Positions 16,375 through 25,461 are shown, counted from the first letter of the stretch. The stretch: 59,282 bases of DNA from Oscillospiraceae bacterium (GCA_015063895.1 SVTG01000010.1:1-59282), one strand, 5' to 3'. Program-made: numbers and translations. The notes: generated by a model not told the origin, from the letters alone.

Positions 16375-16947
16375 TTATTTGCGATAGCTTATTTCAAAGG
16401 CCGTTTTGTTCAGGTCAACAAAGCGGGGCTTGACGTTTTTTTCAATGGCAGCGAGCCATTTTTCGTACGGGATATCAAGGAGCTTGGCAAGGCGTGCCAG
16501 CAGCACGATATTCACGGCCCTGGCGCTGCCTGCGGCGGTGGCAATCGAAAGCGCGTCAATGGCGTCGACCGAGAGCCCCTTTGCCTGCAGCTCCTCCAGC
16601 ACGCCTTCGGGGTAGGTGGCCTTACCGATCAGCACAGGCATCGGATCGATCTCCTGCGTGTTGACGATCAGGCGCCCGTTTTTGGCAAGGCAGGGAGCCC
16701 AGCGTGCGGCCTCTAATTTTTCAAAGCTTAAAATATAGTCGGCCTCACCCTCCCCGATAATGGGGGAGTAGACCTTGTCGCCAAAGCGCACGTAGGTGAC
16801 AACGCTGCCGCCGCGCTGGCTCATGCCGTGCACCTCGGAAACTTTTACGTCATAGCCCTCGTCAAGCAAAAGAGAGCCCAGTAACTTGGAGGCAAGCAGG
16901 CTACCCTGACCGCCCACGCCCACGATCATGATATTGGTGGTCTTCAT
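16375..16947 (-). CDS. iorB: Indolepyruvate:ferredoxin oxidoreductase, beta subunit
   Basis: 190 residues: NIMIVGVGGQGSLLASKLLG at the N-terminus is the gamma-domain signature of 2-oxoacid:ferredoxin oxidoreductases, with EVHGMSQRGGSVVTYVRFGD next. It works with IorA to convert arylpyruvates plus CoA to aryl-acetyl-CoA, CO2 and reduced ferredoxin. Its ATG overlaps the iorA stop (ATGA), so translation is coupled; AAAGGAGG lies inside the iorA end. Confidence 0.95.
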   Translation of the reverse strand: MKTTNIMIVGVGGQGSLLASKLLGSLLLDEGYDVKVSEVHGMSQRGGSVVTYVRFGDKVYSPIIGEGEADYILSFEKLEAARWAPCLAKNGRLIVNTQEIDPMPVLIGKATYPEGVLEELQAKGLSVDAIDALSIATAAGSARAVNIVLLARLAKLLDIPYEKWLAAIEKNVKPRFVDLNKTAFEISYRK

Positions 16948-18686
16948 TTGGCGGCACCTCCTTTTTCAATGGCGTTGAATTTGCAAAGCGAAACGCAGAC
17001 CTCGCACCCTACGCAAAGCGTCTTGTCAATGGTGGCCTTGCCATTCTTGATGCTGATGGCAGGGCAGCCGAGCGAAGCGCATTTTTTGCACTTTTTGCAC
17101 TTGTCCTCGTTGACGGTGAGGGGCGGTGCGGCCTTCACGGATTTCAGCAGCACGCAGGGGCGGCGCGAAATGATCACCGAGGGCTCCTCGGCGGCCAGCT
17201 CCTCCTTCAGCGCCGCGTCGCAGGCGGCAAGATCGTAGGGGTCGACCACGCGCACGCGCGCAATGCCAAGGGCGTGGCAAAGTGCCTCAAGGTCTACCTT
17301 TGCGGCAGGGTCGCCCTTGATATTGTAGCCCGTGGTGGGGTTATGCTGATGACCCGTCATACCCGTGATGGAGTTATCCAGGATAATGACGGTTGAATTA
17401 GAATTGTTATAGGCAATGTTGACAAGGCCCGTCATGCCCGAATGCATAAAGGTCGAGTCGCCGATCACGGCCACCGACTTGCCCTCGGCCGACTTGCCCA
17501 TGGCAAGGTTGAAGCCGTGCAGACCCGATACCGACGCACCCATGCAAAGCGTGCTGTCAAGGGCGGAAAGCGGGGGCACCGCACCCAGGGTGTAGCACCC
17601 GATATCGCCAAGCACCGTCACCTTGTTTTTGGCAAGCGTGTAGAAAAGCCCGCGGTGCGGACACCCCGCGCACATCATCGGGGGGCGCTGGGGCAGGGGC
17701 GCCTCAAGTGAAACGCAGTCGAGCGCGGCAAGACCGAAGGCCGCGCGGATCGAGGCCTGTGAGTATTCGCCGATCGGGGAAAAGAGCTCCTTGCCGATGG
17801 GGGAAAGGCCGAGGCTGCGGCAATGCTGCTCGATGATGCCGTCAAGCTCCTCAATCACGTAAAGCTTTTCTACCTTGGCGGCAAAATCCGTGAAAAGCTT
17901 TTCGGGCAGCGGGTAGGGCATACCGATCTTTAATACCGATACGTTATCGCCAAATACCTCTTTTACGTACTGATAGCAGGTGCCCGAGGTGATAATGCCG
18001 ATCTTGGTGCCGCCCATCTCCACGCGGTTGAAGGGGCAATCCTCGGCGTATGCGGCCAGTGCCTTGGTGCGCGCCTCCACCACGGGGTGACGCTTTTTGG
18101 CATTGGCAGGCATCATAATATATTTTTCGGGGTTCTTTTCGTAGGGCTTTTTGGGGGCCTCGGCACGCTCACCCACCTCCACCACCGACTGGCTGTGTGC
18201 CACACGCGTGCAAACACGCAGTAAAACGGGGGTGTCAAATTGCTCCGAGAGCAGGAAGGCATCGCGTGCAAAGGCGTGCGCCTCGGCGGAGTCGGCAGGC
18301 TCCAGCATCGGCACCTTGGCGGCAATGGCATAGTGGCGGCTGTCCTGCTCGTTTTGCGAGGAGTGCATGGCAGGGTCGTCAGCGACGCACACGACAAGTC
18401 CGCCCGTGACACCCGTATAAGAGAGGGTAAAGAGCGGGTCGGCGGCGACGTTCAGGCCTACGTGCTTCATCGCGCAAGCGGCGCGCACACCGCCAAGCGA
18501 GGCGCCGAAGGCGACCTCGGCGGCCACCTTTTCGTTGGGGGCCCATTCGCTGTGAATATCGTCGTACAGAGAAAGAAATTCGGTAATTTCGGTCGAGGGC
18601 GTGCCGGGGTAGCTCGATACCAGCGAGAGGCCACCCTCGTAAAGCCCGCGGGCAACTGCCTCGTTGCCAATCATCAGTTTTTTCAT
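16944..18686 (-). CDS. iorA: Indolepyruvate:ferredoxin oxidoreductase, alpha subunit
   Basis: 580 residues, in the usual range for IorA. Order: pyrimidine-binding domain (SSYPGTPSTEITEF), linker domain, CAGCPHRGLFY, TPP-binding domain (GDIGCYTLGAVPP, IGDSTFMHSGMTGLVNIAYN), and a C-terminal two-cluster ferredoxin domain (CKKCKKCASLGCP and CVGCEVCVSLC, eight cysteines). It transfers electrons from aryl-2-oxoacid decarboxylation to ferredoxin. The start at 18686 is taken from the family start MKKLMIGNEAVARG and AAAGGA upstream; the longer frame is unlikely. Confidence 0.96.
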   Translation of the reverse strand: MKKLMIGNEAVARGLYEGGLSLVSSYPGTPSTEITEFLSLYDDIHSEWAPNEKVAAEVAFGASLGGVRAACAMKHVGLNVAADPLFTLSYTGVTGGLVVCVADDPAMHSSQNEQDSRHYAIAAKVPMLEPADSAEAHAFARDAFLLSEQFDTPVLLRVCTRVAHSQSVVEVGERAEAPKKPYEKNPEKYIMMPANAKKRHPVVEARTKALAAYAEDCPFNRVEMGGTKIGIITSGTCYQYVKEVFGDNVSVLKIGMPYPLPEKLFTDFAAKVEKLYVIEELDGIIEQHCRSLGLSPIGKELFSPIGEYSQASIRAAFGLAALDCVSLEAPLPQRPPMMCAGCPHRGLFYTLAKNKVTVLGDIGCYTLGAVPPLSALDSTLCMGASVSGLHGFNLAMGKSAEGKSVAVIGDSTFMHSGMTGLVNIAYNNSNSTVIILDNSITGMTGHQHNPTTGYNIKGDPAAKVDLEALCHALGIARVRVVDPYDLAACDAALKEELAAEEPSVIISRRPCVLLKSVKAAPPLTVNEDKCKKCKKCASLGCPAISIKNGKATIDKTLCVGCEVCVSLCKFNAIEKGGAAK

Positions 18687-18726
18687 AGTATGTATCCTTT
18701 TTGTGGAATTTGTAGGATCGTGAGGA

Positions 18727-20364
18727 TCAGGCGTTATTCTGTGCCGCAACCAAGCGCTCGGCGCCGTAGATCTGACGGAGCTTCGGCTTTTCGATCTTGC
18801 CCGTGGGGTTGCGGGGGACCTTCGCAAAGATCAGGCGGCGCGGACGCTTGTAGCGCGGCATGCCCTGGCAAAATTCCATGACCTCCTCCTCGGTGCAGGT
18901 CATACCCTCGTGCACCTCAATGACAGCAACGGCGATCTCGCCCAGTCGCGCGTCGGGCAGACCGATCACGGCCACGTCCTTGATCTTGGGGTGCGCGGAG
19001 AGGAAGTCCTCGATCTGTACGGGATACAGGTTCTCACCGCCCGTAATAATGACGTCCTTTTTGCGGTCAACGAGGAAGATAAAGCCGTCCTCGTCCTCCA
19101 TGGCCATATCGCCCGTGCAAAGCCAACCGTCACGCAGCGTGGCGGCGGTAGCGGCCTCGTCATTGTAGTAGCATTTCATCACGCCGGGGCCCTTGAGGCA
19201 AAGCTCACCGACCTCACCGCGACGAACCAGCTTACCCTCGGCATCGGTGATCTTCAGCTGCCAGCCAAAGCCGGCCTTGCCGATGGCGCCGACCTTGTGC
19301 AGGTTCTCTACGCCCAGGTGCACGGCACCGGGACCGATCGACTCGGAAAGACCGTAGTTGGTGTCGTAATCGTGATGGGGGAAGATCTCCTTCCAGTGCT
19401 TAATCAGGCTCTTGGGTACGGGCTGTGCGCCGATATGCATCAGGCGCCACTGGTCAAGGCAGTAGTCGTCCTTACTCAGCTTTCCGCTGTCAAGGGCGGC
19501 AAGGATATCCTGCGCCCACGGCACAAGCAGCCACACGATGGTGCACTTTTCCTCGGAAACAGCGCGCAGGATCGTTTCGGGCGAGGTGCCCTTCAGGATC
19601 ACGGCCTTCGAGCAGGAGGCAAGGCTCCCGAACCAGTGCATCTTGGCGCCCGTGTGATACAGGGGCGGAATGCAGAGAAAGACGTCGTCGCGCGTCTGGC
19701 TGTGGTGGTTTTGCTCCACGCGGCAGGCGTGAATGAGTGCGCGGTGCGTATGTAAGATCGCCTTGGGGAAGCCCGTCGTGCCCGACGAGAAGTAAATGGC
19801 GGCATCGTCGTCCTCGGTGATATGCGGCATGCGGTACACGCCCGAGCACTCGGCGGTCATCTCGGCGTAATCCTCGGCAAAGGAGGGGCAGCCCGTGCCC
19901 TGGTAGATCAGCAGGCGGTGCTCGCTGATCTTGTCGGCGATCTCCTCTACGCGTCCGATAAATTCAGCGCCGAACACAAGCGCGTCGGCCTCGGCAAGAT
20001 TTAAGCAATAGGTGATCTCGCTGGCGGCGTAGCGGTAATTGAGGGGCACGGCCAGCGCGCCGGTCTTGAGAATACCGAAGTAGATCGGCAGCCATTCAAT
20101 GCAGTTCATCAGCAATACGGCCACCTTGTCGCCCTTGCCGATGCCGCGTGCCGAGAGGGCGTTGGCAAAGCGGTTTGCCTTTTCGTCAAATACGCGCCAG
20201 GTGATCTCACGGCGGTAGTAGGGCGCACGGGGCGTGGGCTCAACCAGCTCGTAATCGCGCCAGGTCATGCGGCGCGTTTCCTTTTCGGTGGGGTTGATCT
20301 CCACCAGCGCCACGTCGTCGGGGAACTGGCGGGCATTGTTTTCAAGTAAGTCGGTGATAATCAT
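18727..20364 (-). CDS. AMP-forming acyl-CoA synthetase
   Basis: 545 residues, a full ANL-family enzyme: IYFSSGTTGFPKAILHTHR (P-loop), YGLSESIGPGAVH, GWLCTGDMAMEDEDGFIFLVDRKKD, GGENLYPVQIEDFL and the C-terminal Lys region NPTGKIEKPKLR. The insertion WRDYELVEP after the first 25 residues is slightly unusual. It activates a fatty or aryl acid to its CoA ester. It leads the operon with iorA 40 bp downstream, so it may handle the arylacetates or branched acids that the pathway makes. The start at 20364 follows AAAGAGG by 6 bp. Confidence 0.92.
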   Translation of the reverse strand: MIITDLLENNARQFPDDVALVEINPTEKETRRMTWRDYELVEPTPRAPYYRREITWRVFDEKANRFANALSARGIGKGDKVAVLLMNCIEWLPIYFGILKTGALAVPLNYRYAASEITYCLNLAEADALVFGAEFIGRVEEIADKISEHRLLIYQGTGCPSFAEDYAEMTAECSGVYRMPHITEDDDAAIYFSSGTTGFPKAILHTHRALIHACRVEQNHHSQTRDDVFLCIPPLYHTGAKMHWFGSLASCSKAVILKGTSPETILRAVSEEKCTIVWLLVPWAQDILAALDSGKLSKDDYCLDQWRLMHIGAQPVPKSLIKHWKEIFPHHDYDTNYGLSESIGPGAVHLGVENLHKVGAIGKAGFGWQLKITDAEGKLVRRGEVGELCLKGPGVMKCYYNDEAATAATLRDGWLCTGDMAMEDEDGFIFLVDRKKDVIITGGENLYPVQIEDFLSAHPKIKDVAVIGLPDARLGEIAVAVIEVHEGMTCTEEEVMEFCQGMPRYKRPRRLIFAKVPRNPTGKIEKPKLRQIYGAERLVAAQNNA

Positions 20365-20508
20365 GGAAACCTCTTTAATAAAATTATAATAAGAGTATAG
20401 CACTTCCGCGCGCGCGTGTCAACAGCCTTTTTGTCACACTTGCAGAGCTTTTTTGAATAATTTTTACATTCTTCGCGCATACGATGAATTTTTATAAGAA
20501 TACACTTT

Positions 20509-21276
20509 TCATTGCTCGGATCGTTTTTTGCATGTGCCGGCAAAGCAACCCGGCGTTTGCCCTGTCTGCTTTTTAAAGATACGTGAAAAATAATGCTCGT
20601 CAAAATAGCCGCACGCGGCACCGATCTCGGCCACCGAAAGCCCTGATTCCTTTTGCCGCGAAAGTAGATTTTTGGCATTTTCAATGCGCAGCTCGGTGAT
20701 GTATGCTACGGGTGTGATGCCGTAAGCGGCAATAAAGCGGCGACGGATGTGATCCTTGTTGTAGCCCGTCGCTGTCAATAACCGATCAAGTGAAAAATCC
20801 AAGTCGTTAAAGTGCAAGGTCAGCTGCTGGCGCAGATCCTCAAGCACGGCATCCTGCGGCAACGCGGTGCATTTTTCGGCCAGTAGCTGCATAATAAGCT
20901 CGATCATCACCCCCAGCGTGTGATCCTCCCGCTTTGCGTTGTGATATCGGAAAAGGGCCATCTTCATCAGGTGGAAGATCCCGTCGCTTTCATTGCACGT
21001 CAATGTGGTAAAGCCTTGCGTGGCAACGGATCTCAGTACGGGGCTCAATTCATCCACTTGAATATAAATATCCTTAAAACAGGTGTGGGCGCGTTTGGTG
21101 TGCGGTACGTGCGGTGCAATGATCTCAATGCTCCCCACGTCAAAGGCGACCTCGTGCTCGCCGATCAGACTGGTCCCCTCGCCTTCTATGTTTAAGGTGA
21201 TTTCCCAAACGGGATGGGCGTGTGTGGCAGATCTGGTTAGTGCTCTTGAGGATGTTCCGATAAATAAAAACGGCAT
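20509..21276 (-). CDS. AraC-family transcriptional regulator
   Basis: 255 residues: an N-terminal cupin-like sensing domain (HAHPVWEITLNIEGEGTSLI, FDVGSIEIIAPHVPH) and a C-terminal double helix-turn-helix (LDRLLTATGYNKDHIRRRFIAAYG; VAEIGAACGYFDEHYFSRIFKKQTGQTP). It is divergent from the dehydrogenase operon at 21431 and probably activates it through the direct repeats in between. The ligand is likely a sugar. AAAAGGAG precedes the ATG at 21276. Confidence 0.92.
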   Translation of the reverse strand: MPFLFIGTSSRALTRSATHAHPVWEITLNIEGEGTSLIGEHEVAFDVGSIEIIAPHVPHTKRAHTCFKDIYIQVDELSPVLRSVATQGFTTLTCNESDGIFHLMKMALFRYHNAKREDHTLGVMIELIMQLLAEKCTALPQDAVLEDLRQQLTLHFNDLDFSLDRLLTATGYNKDHIRRRFIAAYGITPVAYITELRIENAKNLLSRQKESGLSVAEIGAACGYFDEHYFSRIFKKQTGQTPGCFAGTCKKRSEQ

Positions 21277-21320
21277 GCAAAAGCTCCTTTTAGATGTTTT
21301 TGAGTTTATTTTAACACAAA

Positions 21321-21386
21321 AAGTCGTTTTTGTCCACATTAAAAATCGTTTTTGTCCTTAAAAAAATAAGCAAAAAAATATATAAT
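21321..21386 (+). promoter_or_regulatory. AraC-type direct-repeat operator and promoter
   Basis: AAGTCGTTTTTGTCC (21321-21335) and AAATCGTTTTTGTCC (21343-21357) differ at one base and are offset by 22 bp, about two helical turns. TATAAT stands at 21381-21386 with no good -35, and the second repeat ends where the -35 would begin. This is the layout of a class II activator site. Confidence 0.75.
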
Positions 21387-21430
21387 GGAGGCAGATCCCA
21401 CCAAATGGGATAACGAAAGGAGCATGAAAA

Positions 21431-22423
21431 ATGAAAAGAGTGATGAAAAGAATGATCTGTACAGGTCCGCGTAAAACCGCGATCGTAGAAGAGCCGATGC
21501 CTATTATCAATGATGATCAGATGTTGGTGCGCGTCACGCTGACGGGTATGTGCCACTCTGAGCTTTACACGTGGCAGACTGCTAAGGGCGGTGAGCATCT
21601 GGGGCATGAGTCTGTGGGTGTGGTAGAGCAGATCGGTAAAAATGTAAAGGGCTTTGCCGTGGGTGACCGTGTGACGGGCCTTGGCGGCGGTGCTTACAAG
21701 GAATATATTGTAGCAGAACCGCACAAGATGGCACACGTGCCTGATAGCCTTGCCGATGAGGATGCCATTTCCGAGCCGCTTGCCTGTCTGTTATCCGCTG
21801 CGATGAAGTTGCCCTGCCAAACGCTTGGCGACCGTGTGGCGGTGGTTGGATGCGGTTATATGGGGCTTGGTGCGATCTCGCTGTTTAAGGCAATGGGCTA
21901 CGGCGATATCATTGCTATTGATAAGCGTCCCGAGGCGTTGGAAAACGCCAAGCGCTTCGGTGCGACCGAGACCTATCTGCCCGAAGAGATCCCCACCTAT
22001 TATTATCTTACCTTTGAAACGATGGGCAAGGTGAGCTTAACGCGTGACGGCGATAATTATAATATTTTAAACGGCGGCATTCCCACCGTTATGGAATTTA
22101 CGGGCACGGAAGACGGATTGCGTCTGGCGGGTGACCTTGTGCAGGGGCATGGCCGTCTTGGTATCGGTGGCTATCACAACGACGGCGGACGCTGTATTGA
22201 TTACAAGCTTTGGAATTTTAAGGCCATCACCACGATCAACTGCCACGAGCGCCGCATTGACTACGAGGCAGATCTTTGCCGTCGTTGCATGAAGCTGCTG
22301 GAAAGCGGGATCTGGCAATTTAAGGGCGTGACAAAAATTTTTGATATGAAGGATTTTGATAAGGTCAGCGAGATGATGGAAAATCACACCGATAACTTTA
22401 TCAAGGGTGCTTTCCGATGCTGA
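21431..22423 (+). CDS. Zinc-dependent MDR dehydrogenase
   Basis: 330 residues of the medium-chain dehydrogenase superfamily. TGMCHSELYTWQ carries the catalytic zinc Cys, GEHLGHESVGVVEQIG the zinc His/Glu, and VAVVGCGYMGLGAISLFKAMG the NAD(P) fold; the structural-zinc Cys cluster is absent. Between the Rossmann fold and the C-terminus lies YYYLTFETMGKVSLTRDGDN, which I do not know from close relatives. It probably oxidises a sugar or polyol hydroxyl, given its Gfo/Idh and GH99-like neighbours. CGAAAGGAG precedes the ATG. Its stop overlaps the start of the next gene by 7 bp. Confidence 0.88.
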   Translation: MKRVMKRMICTGPRKTAIVEEPMPIINDDQMLVRVTLTGMCHSELYTWQTAKGGEHLGHESVGVVEQIGKNVKGFAVGDRVTGLGGGAYKEYIVAEPHKMAHVPDSLADEDAISEPLACLLSAAMKLPCQTLGDRVAVVGCGYMGLGAISLFKAMGYGDIIAIDKRPEALENAKRFGATETYLPEEIPTYYYLTFETMGKVSLTRDGDNYNILNGGIPTVMEFTGTEDGLRLAGDLVQGHGRLGIGGYHNDGGRCIDYKLWNFKAITTINCHERRIDYEADLCRRCMKLLESGIWQFKGVTKIFDMKDFDKVSEMMENHTDNFIKGAFRC

Positions 22424-23439
22424 AAACACGGTTGCGAATCGGTGTGCTTGGGTGCGGCAAGATCGCACAGGTCAGGCATATTCCCGAATATGCCGCCAAT
22501 CCGTCGGTAGAGCTGGTTGGTTTTTATGATTTTGTCGACTCGCGTGCGGCGGAAATGGCACAGCGTTATGGCGGCAGGGCATTTGCAAGTGCGCAGGAGC
22601 TGCTTGCCTGTAAGGATATTGATGCTGTCAGCATTTGCACGCCGAATTATACACACGCTTCGCTGGCAATTGAGGCGTTGCGCGGGGGCAAGCATGTGCT
22701 GTGTGAAAAGCCGATGGCTACGACACCTGCGGAATGTGAGCTTATGGTGCGTGAGGCCGATGCTTGCGGTAAAATGCTGTTGGTGGCGCATAACCAGCGC
22801 TTATGGCAGGTACATCAACGTGCAAGGGCCCTGCTGGAGGAGGGCGTTATCGGCAAGCCGCTTAGCTTTAAGGCTTGCTTCGGTCATAGCGGCCCCGATC
22901 ATTGGGGGATCGAGCAAGGCACGGGAAATTGGTTTTTTGATCGATCCAAAAGCGCATTTGGTGTGATGGCGGATCTTGGCATACATAAGCTTGATCTGGT
23001 GCAGTATCTGCTCGGCGAGGAAATGAAGGAGGTACAAGCGGTACGCGCGGTGCTTGATAAGATCGATGCTGCGGGCAAGCCCGTGCGCGTTGAGGATAAC
23101 GCTGTGGTGCTTTGCCGTATGGCAAGCGGCGTGATCGGAACCGTTACGGTCAGCTGGACCTACTACGGTGAAGAGGATAACGACACGGTAATTTACGGCA
23201 GCAAGGGCACGCTTGAGATCCTTTCGGCACAAGATCTTGTACGTGTGCGCCGTCAAGACGGTGAGGTGTGTGAATACCGTTTGCCGCCAAAGACGACCTC
23301 AGGCGTGATAGACGACTTTGTGAATGCGGTGCTGCGCGGCGCGCCATCTGCAATTACGGTGAAAGCGGTATTGCCGGCTATGCGCGCGTTGTTTGCAGCC
23401 GTTGAGGCGGCCGATACGGGTAAAAAAATTTGTTTGTAA
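22417..23439 (+). CDS. Gfo/Idh/MocA-family oxidoreductase
   Basis: 340 residues: GVLGCGKIAQVRHIPEYA is the N-terminal NAD(P) motif, CTPNYTHASLAIEAL and GKHVLCEKPMATTPAEC (with the EKP catalytic Lys) follow, and DLGIHKLDLVQYLLG holds the DxxxH active-site pair of the C-terminal domain. It oxidises or reduces a sugar, sugar acid or inositol. It is translationally coupled to the dehydrogenase before it and followed after 13 bp by the GH99-like gene. Confidence 0.93.
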   Translation: MLKTRLRIGVLGCGKIAQVRHIPEYAANPSVELVGFYDFVDSRAAEMAQRYGGRAFASAQELLACKDIDAVSICTPNYTHASLAIEALRGGKHVLCEKPMATTPAECELMVREADACGKMLLVAHNQRLWQVHQRARALLEEGVIGKPLSFKACFGHSGPDHWGIEQGTGNWFFDRSKSAFGVMADLGIHKLDLVQYLLGEEMKEVQAVRAVLDKIDAAGKPVRVEDNAVVLCRMASGVIGTVTVSWTYYGEEDNDTVIYGSKGTLEILSAQDLVRVRRQDGEVCEYRLPPKTTSGVIDDFVNAVLRGAPSAITVKAVLPAMRALFAAVEAADTGKKICL

Positions 23440-23452
23440 AGGGGAGGTAGCA

Positions 23453-24562
23453 ATGAAAAAATACGACGTTGCAGCATTTGTGTGGCCTTCGTATACAGGC
23501 GATGAGCCGCGCACGCGTATGTTCTGGCCAAAGGGCGAGGGTGAATGGCAGACCGTGAAGGAGGCAACCAAGATCTACGATGAGCACGAGTGGCCGCGTA
23601 AGCCTCTGTGGGGTTACGTCAACGAGGCAGATCCTGCCGTAATGGAAATGCAGATCGAGGAGGCGGCAAAGCACGGCATCAACGTGTTTTTGTATGATTG
23701 GTATTGGTATGACAACCGTCCGTTTTTGGCGCAATGCCTGGAAAACGGTTATATGCAGGCACGTAACAACGATAAGGTAAAGTTTTATCTGATGTGGGCA
23801 AATCATACCGCCACCACACTTTGGTATAAGCAGCTTGCGCACGAGGATATCCCTATTTGGAACGGCGCTGTTGATAAAAAGACCTTTGCGTACATTGTAG
23901 CGCTTACCATAGAAAAATATTTTTCGTACCCCTCGTATTATAAGATTGGCGGCAAGCCTGCGTATATGATCTTCAGTATTCCTCAGTTTGTCAAGGGGCT
24001 GGGGGGCGTCGATGAGGCGCTTGAGGCACTGCGGTATTTTCGCGAGGAAACCAAAAGGGCAGGCTTTCCCGGCCTTTCGTTGCAGGCCTGTATTTTTAAT
24101 GAAAAGCACCGTGCTGAAATGCTGGATGAAAAGACCGACGTGCTTGATTTTATTGCGTTGGCAGAGCTTGACGGCGTCACATACTATAATTTTGAAAACT
24201 TTGCCCCGATGAACCGCACCTACCCAGAGATCTTAGAGGATGTGAAGCGTGAGTGGCACAAGATCGAGCAGAGCGTAAAAGCCCCCTTTATCCCGCAGGT
24301 ATCCCTCGGGTGGGATAACACCTTGCGCTTTGCGGTGCAGCAAAAGAAGTGGCTTTGCTATGAAAATACACCCGAAAACGTGGAAAAGGGCTTTCGTTTA
24401 GCACGCGACTATATTGACGCGCACCCCGAAGCAGAAGCACCGCTTGTGGTGGTCAATAGCTGGAATGAGTGGACCGAGGGCAGTTATCTTGAGCCTGATG
24501 ATCTCAATGGCTACGGCTATTTAGAAGCGGCCAAGCGCGTGTTTGTGGATGAAAATATTTGA
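23453..24562 (+). CDS. GH99-like (WbsX-type) glycosidase domain protein
   Basis: 369 residues. VAAFVWPSYTGDEPRTRMFW, GINVFLYDWYWYDNRPFLAQ, KVKFYLMWANHT, YFSYPSYYKIGGKPAYMIF and VNSWNEWTEGSYLEPD are the successive signatures of the WbsX/GH99-like TIM-barrel family, in which the NEWxE motif lies at the active site. Members are linked to polysaccharide turnover or surface glycans; activity is rarely shown. No signal peptide, so it acts in the cytoplasm on an imported glycoside. GGGGAGG precedes the ATG at 23453. Confidence 0.85.
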   Translation: MKKYDVAAFVWPSYTGDEPRTRMFWPKGEGEWQTVKEATKIYDEHEWPRKPLWGYVNEADPAVMEMQIEEAAKHGINVFLYDWYWYDNRPFLAQCLENGYMQARNNDKVKFYLMWANHTATTLWYKQLAHEDIPIWNGAVDKKTFAYIVALTIEKYFSYPSYYKIGGKPAYMIFSIPQFVKGLGGVDEALEALRYFREETKRAGFPGLSLQACIFNEKHRAEMLDEKTDVLDFIALAELDGVTYYNFENFAPMNRTYPEILEDVKREWHKIEQSVKAPFIPQVSLGWDNTLRFAVQQKKWLCYENTPENVEKGFRLARDYIDAHPEAEAPLVVVNSWNEWTEGSYLEPDDLNGYGYLEAAKRVFVDENI

Positions 24563-24689
24563 GCGCTGTTCATTTTGTGCCGTAATAAAAAGCGTTGTCG
24601 CTCAGCGCAAACGTATCTCGTAAAATATCAATACTGTAGGGGGCGAAATGTACGCGCAAAACAAAAACCACACGCAATGAAACGACACC

Positions 24690-24722
24690 TCGTAGGGGAG
24701 GGGCAAGCCCCTCCCCTACACA
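24690..24722. repeat. Palindrome in intergenic repeat tract
   Basis: CGTAGGGGAGGGGC/GCCCCTCCCCTAC forms a near-perfect stem. It shares the GTAGGGGCG-like edge with the repeats at 30 kb and 36-38 kb. The surrounding 24563-24759 has no gene. Confidence 0.6.
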
Positions 24723-24759
24723 CCGCACCGAAAACGGTAACGCATACTGCGTTTTTGAC

Positions 24760-25051
24760 AAGGCATCGTTCGCATCGACCCTCTTTGCCACATAAAAAAG
24801 CCCGCCGTTTGGCGGGCTTAATGCTTTATTTTATCAAAAGAGAGGTATTCAAGCCCACGGCTTGAAGATTCGCGCGCCCTGCGCCTGCCAAATGCCTTGC
24901 TTTGCAAGGCGCTTGCCGATCTTCGGGCGGCGAATGCGAACTCTGCCTTGCCCCACCGCGCGGCAAAAGGGGAAAGCACGGCATTTTTGGTAAGGCATCG
25001 TTCGCATCGACCCTCTTTGCCACATAAAAAAGCCCGCCGTTTGGCGGGCTT
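24760..25051. repeat. 60-bp direct repeat carrying a terminator, two copies
   Basis: Copies at 24760-24819 and 24992-25051 appear identical, from AAGGCATCGTTCGCATCGAC through the hairpin AAGCCCGCCGTTTGGCGGGCTT. The right copy serves as the terminator of tRNA-Ser (minus strand). The 172 bp between hold only a hairpin-rich sequence. Confidence 0.85.
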
Positions 25052-25058
25052 TTTTATG

Positions 25059-25150
25059 TGGCGGAGAGAGAGAGATTCGAACTCTCGGAAGGGTATTAGC
25101 CTTCACACGATTTCCAGTCGTGCGCCTTAGACCAACTCAGCCATCTCTCC
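25059..25150 (-). tRNA. tRNA-Ser (anticodon GGA)
   Basis: Minus-strand class II tRNA: acceptor GGAGAGA/TCTCTCC, D-arm TGGCTGAGTTGGTCTAAGGC, anticodon stem CACGA-CTGGAAA-TCGTG with anticodon GGA, long variable arm (GAAGGCTAATACCCTTC), T-arm GAGAG-TTCGAAT-CTCTC, discriminator G and encoded CCA. Confidence 0.96.
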
Positions 25151-25163
25151 GTGCGACCTATAT

Positions 25164-25192
25164 ATGATAGCAAAAAAGAGGGCGCTTGTCAA
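25164..25192 (-). promoter_or_regulatory. Promoter of tRNA-Ser
   Basis: Minus strand TTGACA, 17 bp, TATCAT, 14 bp before the tRNA. Confidence 0.85.
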
Positions 25193-25431
25193 GAGGTTTT
25201 TGAAAAAATTTGCCGCTTTTTGAAAAAATCGCGCCGCATTCTCGTCGCGCGCGGCTGTTTTGGCGCGCGCTGTTTTTTGCGTATTTTTTAAAAAGTTCGG
25301 CAAACGTCGGGGGGCGACAAGAGCTGCAGGGGCAAAATACATCGCCAAAAGGAAAAATCGCCCTGCTTTTTTGCATATCATCGCCGCGCGAAACACGTTG
25401 GTAAAAAATGTCATTTTGACCGCCGCGCTTC

Positions 25432-25461
25432 TTGACAAATGGGGCGTTGGTATGGTACTCT
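25432..25461 (+). promoter_or_regulatory. Likely promoter of the ABC transporter gene
   Basis: TTGACA, 18 bp, TACTCT. The rest of 25193-25431 has no feature I can support. Confidence 0.5.
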
